Shown one piece after another: positions 13,670 through 20,808 of a stretch of 22,483 bases of DNA. Numbering within the stretch: position 1 is the first letter of the stretch; the number at the start of each line of letters is the position of its first letter. The DNA is from an uncultured Sphingomonadaceae bacterium. GTDB lineage: Bacteria > Pseudomonadota > Alphaproteobacteria > Sphingomonadales > Sphingomonadaceae. The position numbers and the translations under genes are program-made. The notes beneath the pieces are model-generated. The model was given only the letters and a program-made list of their open reading frames with translations, did not search any database and was not told the origin of the DNA. The stretch lies in the NCBI GenBank assembly GCA_938003725.1, contig CALKXX010000147.1:1-22483 (forward strand), in the 5' to 3' direction.

Positions 13670-15268
13670 ATGACAGAATTTGATATCATCGTCATCGGCG
13701 GCGGATCTGCGGGAAGCGCGGTTGCCGGGCGGCTCAGCGAAGACGGCAAGCGGACGGTCTGTCTGATTGAAGCCGGCGGCAATAACGACAACTTTCTGGT
13801 CAAAACGCCGGGAATGATGCCGTTCCTGCTCAAAAATGCAAACTGGCGTTTTGATACCGTACCGCAAAAGGGATTGAACGGCCGGATCGGTTATCAGCCG
13901 CGCGGCCGCGGTCTGGGCGGGTCCAGTGCAATTAACGCGATGGTCTATATCCGCGGCAACAAATGGGACTATGACAACTGGGCGGCAATGGGATGCGCGG
14001 GATGGTCCTATGACGATGTCCTGCCCTATTTCAAAAAGTCCGAAGGGAATGTGCGCTTCAAAGATAGTGGCGGCGATAACTATCATGGCGGTGACGGACC
14101 GCTGGCGGTGTCCGATCAAAAATGGCCGAACCCCGGCAGCATCGCTTTTGTAAAAGCGGCTGAAAATCTGCAAATGCCGATCCTTGACGATTTCAACGGT
14201 GCGAAACAGGAAGGGATGGGCATCTATCAAGTCACCCAAAAGGATGGCGAACGCTGGTCCGCCGCGCGCGCCTATGTCGAGCCGGGACGGAACAGAGAAA
14301 ATCTGGACATCCGGACAAAGTCGCTGGTCGAGAAGCTGATTGTCAAAGACGGCCGGGTGACCGGTGTCCAGATAAAGCGCCGTTTCGGGAGTGAAACGAT
14401 CAACGCACGCGGCGCAGTCATATTATCCGCTGGGGCCTTTGGATCCCCTCATATCTTGCAACTGTCCGGTATTGGTCCGGCGGAGCATCTGAAGGAAAAG
14501 AGCCTCGACCTTGTGCTGGACAAACCTCAGGTCGGCGAAAACCTGAAAGATCATATCGATTTTGTATCAGGCTATGAAACTGAGTCCCGCGAACTGATCG
14601 GGGACAGTTTGGAAGGCACGATCCGGATGGGCAAGGCGATCATCGAACACCGGATGAAGCGTACCGGCATCATGACAACTCCCTATGCAGAAGCCGGTGG
14701 TTTCTGGAGCAGCGATCCAGATGTACCTGCCCCCGATATCCAATATCATTTCGTTCCCGCGATGCTCGAAGATCACGGCCGGGAAAAAGTGAAGGGTCAT
14801 GGCTTTAGCTGTCATGCCTGTGTCCTGCGCCCATATAGCAAAGGCACAGTTCGGCTGAACAGTAATGATCCTGCCGCACCCCCTGCCCTTGATCCTAATT
14901 TCCTTGACGATGATCGCGATATCGCGACCTTGCGCAAGGGCGTCCGGCATATGCAGCGAATCATGGAAGCGCCGCCGCTAACGGATTTCAAACCAACCAA
15001 TCGTCATCCGATCGACATGAGCGATGACGCGGCGCTCGATTCCCTGATCCGGCAGCGGGCCGATACGGTTTATCACCCGGTCGGCACCTGCCGGATGGGC
15101 GGCGATGACGACGCGGTTGTCGATGCACGGCTGAAGTTTAAAGGCCTCGATGGGCTTTACATTGCCGATGCATCGATCATGCCCGAAATTGTCAGTGGGA
15201 ACACCAACGCGCCCAGCATCATGATCGGGGAACGCGCCGCCGACTTTATCAAAGCAGATTTGGCTTAG
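13670..15268 (+). CDS. GMC family oxidoreductase (choline/alcohol dehydrogenase-like flavoprotein)
   Basis: A 532-residue FAD enzyme that oxidises an alcohol to an aldehyde. The FAD-binding GGGSAG (10-15) is followed by the GMC signatures PRGRGLGGSSAINAMVYIRG (77-96) and GAFGSPHILQLSGIGP, then the C-terminal catalytic region HPVGTCRMGG (His469) and SGNTNAPSIMIGERAAD (Asn511 in the second catalytic position). Length and domain order are standard for the BetA/AlkJ-like branch, but the substrate is not determined; choline is not assured because no betB or betI is nearby. The ATG is preceded by GAGGG at 7 nt. There is no signal peptide. It follows the acetyltransferase by 53 bp and precedes the methyltransferase by 27 bp, consistent with a shared transcript. 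Confidence 0.9.
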   Translation: MTEFDIIVIGGGSAGSAVAGRLSEDGKRTVCLIEAGGNNDNFLVKTPGMMPFLLKNANWRFDTVPQKGLNGRIGYQPRGRGLGGSSAINAMVYIRGNKWDYDNWAAMGCAGWSYDDVLPYFKKSEGNVRFKDSGGDNYHGGDGPLAVSDQKWPNPGSIAFVKAAENLQMPILDDFNGAKQEGMGIYQVTQKDGERWSAARAYVEPGRNRENLDIRTKSLVEKLIVKDGRVTGVQIKRRFGSETINARGAVILSAGAFGSPHILQLSGIGPAEHLKEKSLDLVLDKPQVGENLKDHIDFVSGYETESRELIGDSLEGTIRMGKAIIEHRMKRTGIMTTPYAEAGGFWSSDPDVPAPDIQYHFVPAMLEDHGREKVKGHGFSCHACVLRPYSKGTVRLNSNDPAAPPALDPNFLDDDRDIATLRKGVRHMQRIMEAPPLTDFKPTNRHPIDMSDDAALDSLIRQRADTVYHPVGTCRMGGDDDAVVDARLKFKGLDGLYIADASIMPEIVSGNTNAPSIMIGERAADFIKADLA

Positions 15269-15295
15269 GAAGAGAACATCGCTGGCATCACGAAT

Positions 15296-15895
15296 TTGGA
15301 AAGCGCCAAGAAAAACACTCGGCATGTCTATGAAGACCATGCTGCAACATGGGATGAACAACGCCCGCGTCATTTATATGAGCGCAAATGGTTGGACCAT
15401 TTTGCCAATACGCTGCCGCAATCCGGTTCCATCTTGGATTTGGGTTGCGGCGCGGGTGAGCCTGTTTCCCAATATTTGATCGCGCATGGGTTCCAAATCA
15501 CCGGGATTGATTTCTCGCAGCCAATGATTGACTTGGCCGTAACACGTTTTCCGGAACAGACATGGCTCGCACAGGACATGCGCAGTCTAAAACTGGCGCA
15601 GCGCTTTGACGGGATTATCAGCTGGGATGGATTTTTCCATTTGTCGCAATCGGAACAGCGGCTCTTTCTGGGAAAATTGCCCAGCTTACTCAACAATTCG
15701 GCGACATTGTTATTCACCATCGGCACCGGGGATGGCGAAGTTACCGGGACCGTTGCCGGGCAGACGGTATATCATGCCAGCCTAGAGCCCGATGAATATC
15801 AAGATATCCTGATCGAACACGGGTTCAAACAGATAGAGACCGTCCTGGAAGATGAAGATGCTTTGGGCCGCTCCGTCCTTTTCGCAACGCGGTGA
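15296..15895 (+). CDS. Class I SAM-dependent methyltransferase
   Basis: A 199-residue Rossmann-fold methyltransferase. The SAM-binding motif I is ILDLGCGAGEPVSQYL, followed by GIDFSQPMIDLA (acidic motif II), AQDMRSLKL and IISWDGFFHL (motif IV). The C-terminus (ALGRSVLFATR) looks complete. The substrate is unknown. The start is uncertain: no ATG is available in frame, so a TTG at 15296 is the best conventional choice, although it lacks a Shine-Dalgarno sequence. A GGAAGAG just after the GMC stop would better serve an ATC at 15278. The ORF is in the same frame as the upstream GMC gene, with only its TAG between. Its 3' end overlaps the convergent DUF6958-like ORF by 97 bp. Confidence 0.82.
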   Translation: MESAKKNTRHVYEDHAATWDEQRPRHLYERKWLDHFANTLPQSGSILDLGCGAGEPVSQYLIAHGFQITGIDFSQPMIDLAVTRFPEQTWLAQDMRSLKLAQRFDGIISWDGFFHLSQSEQRLFLGKLPSLLNNSATLLFTIGTGDGEVTGTVAGQTVYHASLEPDEYQDILIEHGFKQIETVLEDEDALGRSVLFATR

Positions 15896-16125
15896 TTGTT
15901 CCAGGTGTCAGACTTGGTCCACCAGCCGGATTTTCGGCCGTCCGGAAAAAGCGATTGATCCAATTCCAGCTTCGCCGCCGTCATAATTTCCTTATGGGTC
16001 AATCCCGGTGCTGTGGCGGGCAATATCGCCAACATGAAGGCGCGAACATTTTCATATTTTACCCGATCAACCTTGCTGACCTGGCCCGGTATATTGATAT
16101 TCTCAACTTCGATTTTATCGGTCAT
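15799..16125 (-). CDS. DUF6958-like protein, probably truncated at the C-terminus
   Basis: Read from the ATG at 16125 with GGGAGAG upstream, this gives 108 residues. Residues 1-57 (MTDKIEVENINIPGQVSKVD, then LTHKEIMTAAKLELDQSLFP and GGWW-like GRKSGWWTKS) resemble a small family I recall as DUF6958. Family members normally continue after GWW-K with a conserved VQLDLEAKG-type segment. Here the next residues are DTWNNHRVAKRTERPKAS, unrelated and basic/serine-rich, because the frame runs antisense into the end of the methyltransferase gene. A deletion that removed the original C-terminus is the simplest explanation. No other frame restores the family sequence. Function unknown; it may be a pseudogene. 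Confidence 0.6.
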   Translation of the reverse strand: MTDKIEVENINIPGQVSKVDRVKYENVRAFMLAILPATAPGLTHKEIMTAAKLELDQSLFPDGRKSGWWTKSDTWNNHRVAKRTERPKASSSSRTVSICLNPCSIRIS

Positions 16126-16172
16126 ATGCATCTCTCCCGCAACGCAGTGTAATTTTCTTTCCCGCGCAATGC

Positions 16173-16207
16173 AAAAAAAAGGCCGGGATACCTTCGTATC
16201 ACCGGCC
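16173..16207 (-). terminator. Rho-independent terminator after glnK-amtB
   Basis: On the minus strand, a hairpin with GGCCGG-(T)-GATAC / GTATC-CCGGCC arms and a GAAG loop (16181-16207) is followed directly by eight Ts (complement of A8 at 16173-16180). It lies 84 bp past the amtB stop and 48 bp before the DUF6958-like start, so it separates the two units. Confidence 0.85.
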
Positions 16208-16216
16208 AAAAGTTGT

Positions 16217-16279
16217 TTGTTCACAGGAGGAACAATTTGAGGCGCCGACCCGAGATTGGGAGGGAGAACGGTCGGCGCC
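16217..16279. repeat. Two further inverted repeats after amtB
   Basis: A perfect 10-bp inverted repeat GGCGCCGACC / GGTCGGCGCC (16241-16250 and 16270-16279; 19-nt loop) begins 11 nt after the amtB stop. A smaller TTGTTC / GAACAA repeat (16217-16222 and 16230-16235) follows. Neither has a T-run. They may stabilise the mRNA end or help termination together with the T8 hairpin further on. Confidence 0.6.
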
Positions 16280-16290
16280 AAACTCAAAAA

Positions 16291-17610
16291 TCAGTAATTA
16301 TAAGCCTTTTCCCCGTGCTCACCGAGATCGAGCCCTTCGCGCTCAACTTCTTCGGTCACGCGCAGGCCAGTGACTAGTTTAGCAATGGAGATCGCGATGG
16401 CTGTACCCACGGCTGCCCAAACTATGGTGATCAGAACGCCTTCTGTCTGGATCCATAGCTGTGCACCAAGGCCAGTTGAACCATCGCCAGGACCGCCGAA
16501 CATCGGCTGATAGACAAGGCCAGTGCCGATGGCACCAACCATGCCGCCAATGCCGTGGATGCCAAATGCGTCCAGCGAGTCATCATAACCAAGCTTCGGC
16601 TTCAAGAAAGAGACCGCATAGAAGCAGACGATCGAGGCTACCGCGCCAAGAATGATTGCGCCAAACGGTCCGCTATTGCCCGCTGCGGGGGTAACGGCCA
16701 CCAGGCCCGCGATCACACCGGAACAGAAACCAAGGGCTGATCCTTTGTGGCCGGAGATCTTCTCCATCAACATCCAGAACAACGCGCCAGAGGCTGTCGC
16801 AACAAATGTATTGATCATAGCCAGCGCCGCGCTGCCGTCTGCTTCCAAAGCAGACCCAGCGTTGAACCCGAACCAACCAACCCAGAGCAATCCGGTACCG
16901 ATCATCGTCATGGTCAGGCTGTGGGGCGGCATAGGTTCGCGTGGATATCCGATACGATTGCCCAGAATGAGCGCCGCTACCAGCGCCGACACACCGGCAT
17001 TGATATGCACGACCGTTCCGCCGGCGAAATCAAGAGCGCCGCGTTCAAACAGGAAACCGCCGCCAGCCCAAACCATATGGGCAATTGGGAAATAGACGAT
17101 TGTCAGCCATATCGCGCCAAAGACCATAACCGCAGAAAACTTCATGCGTTCAACCACCGATCCCAGCACCAGTGCCAAAGTGATTGCGGCAAATGTCATC
17201 TGGAAAGAGATAAATACATATTCCGAAATCACTTCATCGGAGAACGTCGCCGCCACGCTCGATGAATCTACGCCTGCGAGGAAGAATTTACCCCAACTGA
17301 TAAAGGCATTGCCCTCTGGCCCAAAGGCCAAGCCATAACCGTACATCACCCAAATGAGCATCGCCAAACATGCAGCTGCTCCAATTTGCGTCATGGTCGA
17401 CAACATATTTTTGGTGCGCGTCAATCCGCCATAGAACAGCGCAAGTCCTGGCAAAATCATGAGCAATACCAATATGGTCGCGGTCATCATCCAGGCATTA
17501 TTGCCCGGGTTCGGGACTGCCGTGACCGCTTCTGCCGCTTCTTGCGCGAATACGGGAACCGCAGTGCCAGCAGCAGCCAGTGTCCCGAGAATTTTTGTAA
17601 CTGTTTTCAT
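16291..17610 (-). CDS. amtB: Ammonium transporter AmtB
   Basis: A 439-residue inner-membrane channel for ammonium/ammonia, functioning as a trimer. An N-terminal signal sequence ends in VFAQE (about residue 23), followed by about 11 membrane helices. Family landmarks are NPGNNAWMMTATILVLLMIL, FYGGLTRTKNMLS, the conserved Asp194 region (ALDFAGGTVVHINAG) and the pore twin histidines His202 and His352 (GIHGIGGMVGAIGTG). The cytoplasmic tail ends EGLDLGEHGEKAYNY, as in other AmtB proteins, a region that meets GlnK. It lies 17 bp downstream of glnK in one operon driven by the sigma-54 promoter, so expression should rise under nitrogen limitation. Length is standard. Confidence 0.96.
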   Translation of the reverse strand: MKTVTKILGTLAAAGTAVPVFAQEAAEAVTAVPNPGNNAWMMTATILVLLMILPGLALFYGGLTRTKNMLSTMTQIGAAACLAMLIWVMYGYGLAFGPEGNAFISWGKFFLAGVDSSSVAATFSDEVISEYVFISFQMTFAAITLALVLGSVVERMKFSAVMVFGAIWLTIVYFPIAHMVWAGGGFLFERGALDFAGGTVVHINAGVSALVAALILGNRIGYPREPMPPHSLTMTMIGTGLLWVGWFGFNAGSALEADGSAALAMINTFVATASGALFWMLMEKISGHKGSALGFCSGVIAGLVAVTPAAGNSGPFGAIILGAVASIVCFYAVSFLKPKLGYDDSLDAFGIHGIGGMVGAIGTGLVYQPMFGGPGDGSTGLGAQLWIQTEGVLITIVWAAVGTAIAISIAKLVTGLRVTEEVEREGLDLGEHGEKAYNY

Positions 17611-17627
17611 TTCTTATGCTTCCCCGA

Positions 17628-17966
17628 TTAAATTGCCGTTTCGCCAGTTTCGCCAGTGCGAATGCGAACCGCCTCGCCCAAGTCGAGGACAAAAATCTTG
17701 CCATCGCCAATGGATTCTGTTCCGGCAGCGGTTTGAATCGCTTCCACCACTTGGGCCGCCAGATCGCCGCTGCACGCGATTTCCAATTTCATTTTTGGAA
17801 CCATATTGGTGGTATATTCTGCGCCCCGATAAACTTCGGTCTGACCCTTTTGACGGCCAAACCCCTTGACCTCTGTCACGGTCATGCCGGCTATCCCAAT
17901 CGCGGTCAGTGCTTCGCGCACGTCGTCCACCTTGAATGGCTTTATTATGGCTATAATGAATTTCAT
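17628..17966 (-). CDS. glnK: Nitrogen regulatory protein P-II (GlnK)
   Basis: A 112-residue P-II signal protein, a trimer that binds ATP/ADP and 2-oxoglutarate and blocks AmtB when nitrogen is plentiful. It shows MKFIIAIIKPFKVDDVREAL, the T-loop GFGRQKGQTEVYRGAEY with Tyr51 as uridylylation site, and the nucleotide-binding B-loop GTESIGDGKIFVLDL (82-96). Length is exactly typical. The ATG is preceded by GAGGG. Linkage to amtB 17 bp downstream and a sigma-54 promoter identify it as the GlnK type rather than a glnA-linked GlnB, although sequence alone does not separate them. Confidence 0.95.
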   Translation of the reverse strand: MKFIIAIIKPFKVDDVREALTAIGIAGMTVTEVKGFGRQKGQTEVYRGAEYTTNMVPKMKLEIACSGDLAAQVVEAIQTAAGTESIGDGKIFVLDLGEAVRIRTGETGETAI

Positions 17967-17998
17967 GATGCCCTCTGATTTGTTTACAGAGTAGCTAT

Positions 17999-18016
17999 CC
18001 GCAAAGGACGTGCCAG
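17999..18016 (-). promoter_or_regulatory. Sigma-54 (RpoN) promoter of glnK-amtB
   Basis: On the minus strand CTGGCACGTCCTTTGCGG contains TGGCACG and TTGC, with GG and GC separated by exactly 10 bases, the -24/-12 arrangement required by sigma-54. It ends 32 bp upstream of the glnK ATG. Activation would need NtrC bound upstream (between 18017 and about 18110); I see no clear NtrC site there. Confidence 0.88.
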
Positions 18017-18097
18017 AATCGTAACTAACGGAATTCCGGCCTTTTTATGGTCGACACAGTAGCGTCAGCGTATAGAAATTGGGCAGACGAAAACAGG

Positions 18098-18114
18098 TGC
18101 CTATATTTTAGGCA
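18098..18114 (-). terminator. Weak terminator-like hairpin at the end of the second patatin gene
   Basis: TGCCTA-AAATA-TAGGCA on the minus strand forms a perfect 6-bp stem that includes the stop codon. It is followed by CCTGTTTTCG, only four consecutive Ts. The stem is AT-containing and short, so termination may be partial. Confidence 0.4.
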
Positions 18115-18926
18115 GTCCTATTTGCGATTTTTTCCAGGATATTGGGAATGATCGCCTTCGTTTCGCGGTGCCCGATTTCAATCAATTCGTCCGCGCGGGT
18201 GAAATTTTGCATATCTATATGCCCAACCGGCGGTGACAGTTCGAAATCCGGTGGATCAAGCGCCAGAGAATAGCGGCCCAGATTACGCAGTGACAGGCCA
18301 ACTGACGCGCGCACAATGGCAATGCTATTCGGTTCTTTCCCATCGCTTCGGCCAATGCCCGACATCTCGGCGCGGTTGATAAAATCATCCTGCAAATTGA
18401 CCGACAGGCACAGCGTGTCCGGTGCCATTTCGCGGGCCGGTGAGACCGGAACCGGTAGCGCTACACCGCCATCCACCAACAATCGACCTTCATGTTGCAC
18501 GGGTTTGAATATTCCGGGCAGCGACATGGATGCCCGAATTGCGGGCACCAGCTTTCCGTTCTTCATCACAATGGTATCACCGGTCCGCAAATCTGCGGCG
18601 ACAGCAGCCACGGGATAAGGCAGGTCTTCGAACGTCAAATGCCCCAGTTCGCGGTCCAGCTCTTTTTCAATCGTACGCGCGCCCATCACCGCGCCGCGCT
18701 TAAAATGCGGATCCATGAATCGCAGCAGCGTCCGGAAGTTCGCAGTTCGGGCGGTTTCCTCAAGATAGTCGAGCTTTCCGGCGGCATAGCTTGCCCCGGC
18801 AATGGCACCGATAGATGTGCCCGATATCGCGGCAACCTCTAGCACTGATTCATCAATAGCGCGCAGCACGCCAATATGTGTCCAACCAAGGCCAGCACCA
18901 CCGCCCAGCGCCAGCGAAATTTTCAT
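18108..18926 (-). CDS. Patatin-like phospholipase (NTE/RssA type)
   Basis: A 272-residue serine hydrolase. The motifs are LALGGGAGLGWTHIGVL (5-21), the nucleophile elbow GTSIG (36-40, Ser38) and the catalytic Asp in VDGG (Asp152), so the dyad is complete. The short, single-domain form matches the RssA/NTE branch; its lipid substrate is unknown. It is a different branch from the patatin at 1712-2686. The ATG at 18926 (MKISLALGG) is chosen because it lies 4 nt after the DUF2007 stop and starts at the family's first strand. An ATG at 18947 would add seven residues and overlap DUF2007. It is the last gene of the tightly packed minus-strand run. Confidence 0.88.
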   Translation of the reverse strand: MKISLALGGGAGLGWTHIGVLRAIDESVLEVAAISGTSIGAIAGASYAAGKLDYLEETARTANFRTLLRFMDPHFKRGAVMGARTIEKELDRELGHLTFEDLPYPVAAVAADLRTGDTIVMKNGKLVPAIRASMSLPGIFKPVQHEGRLLVDGGVALPVPVSPAREMAPDTLCLSVNLQDDFINRAEMSGIGRSDGKEPNSIAIVRASVGLSLRNLGRYSLALDPPDFELSPPVGHIDMQNFTRADELIEIGHRETKAIIPNILEKIANRTA

Positions 18927-18930
18927 AGTA

Positions 18931-19146
18931 TCAGTCAAGCGCAACATCCTCTGCCAATATGGCCTTCGCTTCGTCTAGATCCTCTGCAAGAACCATCACC
19001 CTGGCGGGCAAGGCAATGCCTGCGCCTTCAACGATGTTTACGCCGCTATCGAAACAGACGGCACCAATACCGGCCGCCTCCAGCCGTCCGCGAATAATTT
19101 CAGCTTCAATTCCGTGCATATGGCGGGATAACTCAACCAAACTCAT
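18931..19146 (-). CDS. DUF2007 domain protein (71 aa)
   Basis: A short cytoplasmic protein with the DUF2007 pattern: MSLVELSRHMHGIEAEIIRGRLEAAGI, then ALPARVMVLAEDLDEAKAILAE. This ferredoxin-like fold is named a putative signal-transducing protein, without demonstrated function that I know of. The whole protein is one domain of normal size. The ATG follows the stop of the upstream flavin-type gene by 3 nt (TAA CCT ATG) and its own stop is 4 nt before the patatin ATG, indicating translational coupling on both sides. Confidence 0.82.
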   Translation of the reverse strand: MSLVELSRHMHGIEAEIIRGRLEAAGIGAVCFDSGVNIVEGAGIALPARVMVLAEDLDEAKAILAEDVALD

Positions 19147-19149
19147 AGG

Positions 19150-19725
19150 TTACAGCTCCTGCGGATCAAAAAAATGCTCCGTTGGTCGTGAAGGCAGTCC
19201 GTCGATGCTTGTGGTGGTAGCCTGCACCTTTTGAAACCATTCTTTCTCGCCCGATTGTGCATGATATTTAACTAACGTTTCCCGTTCCTTTTCCAGTGTC
19301 ATATGCGGAACACCGTAACCGCAACTTCCTTGAACAGTCTCCACCGTGATATCAAATATCTGTCTGGTGCCCGGCAAAATGTCGAAATGACCGGCCAGTT
19401 CCTTCCAGTCCGCATCCTGCGGTAGAACCGGCTTGCCTTTGCCATAGAGGCGCATAATCAACGCCGGATTTCCAAAATTGTTGAACATAATGGTAATCCG
19501 GCCAGCATCTGTCTGATCAGCGACCAAATGGGCATGAGTTTCATTTCCAGAGCCGCGCAAATCCAGATAGGCCACCCGATTGGAACCAAGCACACGAAAC
19601 ACGTCATAGCCTTTGGGTGACAGGTTGATCCGGCCATCTGCCGCAGCAGTCGCGACAAAGAACATCGGCTGTTTTGCAATAAAAGCCCGATGATCATCGT
19701 TCAGCGCATCAAAAAATTCAGCCAT
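19150..19725 (-). CDS. Pyridoxamine 5'-phosphate oxidase family (FMN-binding split barrel) protein
   Basis: A 191-residue protein of the PNPOx-like split-barrel superfamily. Characteristic segments are HRAFIAKQPMFFVATAAADG, INLSPKGYDVFRVLGSN, VAYLDLRGSGNETHAHL and RITIMFNNFGNPALIMRLYG, together forming the flavin-binding barrel; the C-terminal part (CGYGVPHMTLEKERETLVKY) is typical of the group. It is not expected to be true PdxH, which is longer and has a different C-terminus. FMN or F420-like cofactor binding is inferred from the fold, and the substrate is unknown. The ATG at 19725 has AAGGA 9 nt upstream; the open frame before it overlaps the CPBP-like gene and is non-coding in this frame. 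Confidence 0.85.
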   Translation of the reverse strand: MAEFFDALNDDHRAFIAKQPMFFVATAAADGRINLSPKGYDVFRVLGSNRVAYLDLRGSGNETHAHLVADQTDAGRITIMFNNFGNPALIMRLYGKGKPVLPQDADWKELAGHFDILPGTRQIFDITVETVQGSCGYGVPHMTLEKERETLVKYHAQSGEKEWFQKVQATTTSIDGLPSRPTEHFFDPQEL

Positions 19726-19751
19726 CCGAAAAAATCCTTTCAACGGAAGCT

Positions 19752-20264
19752 TTAATAGAACCGCCCTCCCAAAAAAGCCATCCAGATTGCAGCGGTTGTT
19801 CCATGCACGATGATAGCCGGCCATAATGAACCGGACCTGATGCGAATGTGGGATAAGATGATACCGAATATCAGCATGGCAAACCAGAAGGAAGGCATCA
19901 GAAACGTGCCATTCCATTTCGTTTCATTGACCATCCCGTAAATGGGGAAAAATGCGACAAAAAATAGTGTTGAAATCCACGCGGCCCATCGCGGCGTCAA
20001 CTGTGCGAGTGATGATAGCAGCAGGCTGCGGAAGAAAAGTTCGAACGGCAATGCCACCAAGACAAAGCCGGTGAGCACTGCTTTGACATATTCTTGCCAG
20101 CGATCATGCGGGTACCAATGGGCCCATCCAAAGATAAGTCCGATAGCCGCGATAATCACAACAGACGGCACCGCGACTTTAACGACAGCAATGGATTGCG
20201 CGCCATTCGGAAGTGTTTTCAACCCAGTCCACGTTTCACGAAAGCTGCGCATCAAACTGAACAT
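19752..20264 (-). CDS. CPBP/CAAX-protease-like membrane protein with non-canonical active-site residues
   Basis: A 170-residue membrane protein with about four or five helices (about 28-47, 60-85, 93-112, 122-140, 147-165). It resembles the CPBP (Abi/CAAX intramembrane protease) family by a FELFFR segment (74-79), a RIRSGSLWPAIIVHG segment (141-155) and overall layout. Canonical catalytic motifs are EExxxR, FxxxH and HxxxN. Here they read FELFFR (first Glu is Phe74), FFPIY (His position is Tyr109) and HGTTA (Asn position is Ala158). Proteolytic activity is therefore doubtful. The ATG at 20264 lies 1 nt after the DUF924 stop (TAA-G-ATG), which fixes the start although the frame is open further up. 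Confidence 0.72.
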   Translation of the reverse strand: MFSLMRSFRETWTGLKTLPNGAQSIAVVKVAVPSVVIIAAIGLIFGWAHWYPHDRWQEYVKAVLTGFVLVALPFELFFRSLLLSSLAQLTPRWAAWISTLFFVAFFPIYGMVNETKWNGTFLMPSFWFAMLIFGIILSHIRIRSGSLWPAIIVHGTTAAIWMAFLGGRFY

Positions 20265-20265
20265 C

Positions 20266-20808
20266 TTACCAAGCCGCTCCGCTATCAATTGCTTCCTGTT
20301 CGCCAGCATGCATGGCCCGGCCCAACAGCTTGTTGCGGTGGGGAAAGCGTCCAAATTTCGTGATGGCATCACGATGGTTATTGGCGAATTTCGCATTGTT
20401 GCCCAATTTGGTGAACAGAGCGACCGACTTGTTTTGCAACCGCAGATCCTCCGCATGCATAAAGGGCATATAAAGAAACGGCCGCTGCTGTTCATTCAGC
20501 CGTTCATCATATTCCAAATCAACCGCCTGCTCCGCGACCTGTTGGGCAAGATGGTCTGTGGAGTAAGCATCGGCATGATCGCGAAACATATTACGTGGGA
20601 ATTGATCGAACAGGATGGTCGCCGAAAGTGCCGTTTCGGCATCAGGTACGAACGTACTAACTATTTTCGATCTCTGTGCTTCCCAGAGTTCAAAAAAACG
20701 GTGCCTGATGAGATTGTCGGTAGCTTTGTTTTTATTCCACCAGTCTTTTGGCTTTAATTCCTCAAACCAGAAGCGCAGGATTTCGTGTGGCCAACCGGAA
20801 ACACTCAA
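20266..20808 (-). CDS. DUF924 family protein
   Basis: A 180-residue soluble, helical (TPR-like) protein with the family landmarks ILRFWFEEL, DWWNKNKATDNLIRHRF, ATILFDQFPRNMFR, RPFLYMPFMHAED and ITKFGRFPHRNKLLGR. Function is unknown. The start is inferred to be a TTG at 20808 overlapping the tldD stop (TTGA), which gives the normal family length and has a G-rich stretch about 6 nt upstream. The open frame continues further back, but that part is antisense-like sequence inside tldD. No ATG occurs in the right place. Confidence 0.85.
   Translation of the reverse strand: MSVSGWPHEILRFWFEELKPKDWWNKNKATDNLIRHRFFELWEAQRSKIVSTFVPDAETALSATILFDQFPRNMFRDHADAYSTDHLAQQVAEQAVDLEYDERLNEQQRPFLYMPFMHAEDLRLQNKSVALFTKLGNNAKFANNHRDAITKFGRFPHRNKLLGRAMHAGEQEAIDSGAAW

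Noticed and set aside
13670..15268. Choline dehydrogenase betA of a glycine-betaine pathway
   Set aside because: The GMC motifs fit many alcohol dehydrogenases, and no betB, betI or choline transporter is nearby, so only a family-level call is justified.
16225..16240. Perfect AGGAGG on the plus strand followed by a TTG
   Set aside because: The reading frame runs antisense into amtB with no protein-like features; the bases are explained by an inverted repeat in the amtB 3' region.
15799..16287. Longer 162-residue version of the DUF6958-like ORF
   Set aside because: The extra N-terminal 54 residues cross the amtB terminator hairpin and lack family sequence; the ATG at 16125 has a good ribosome site.
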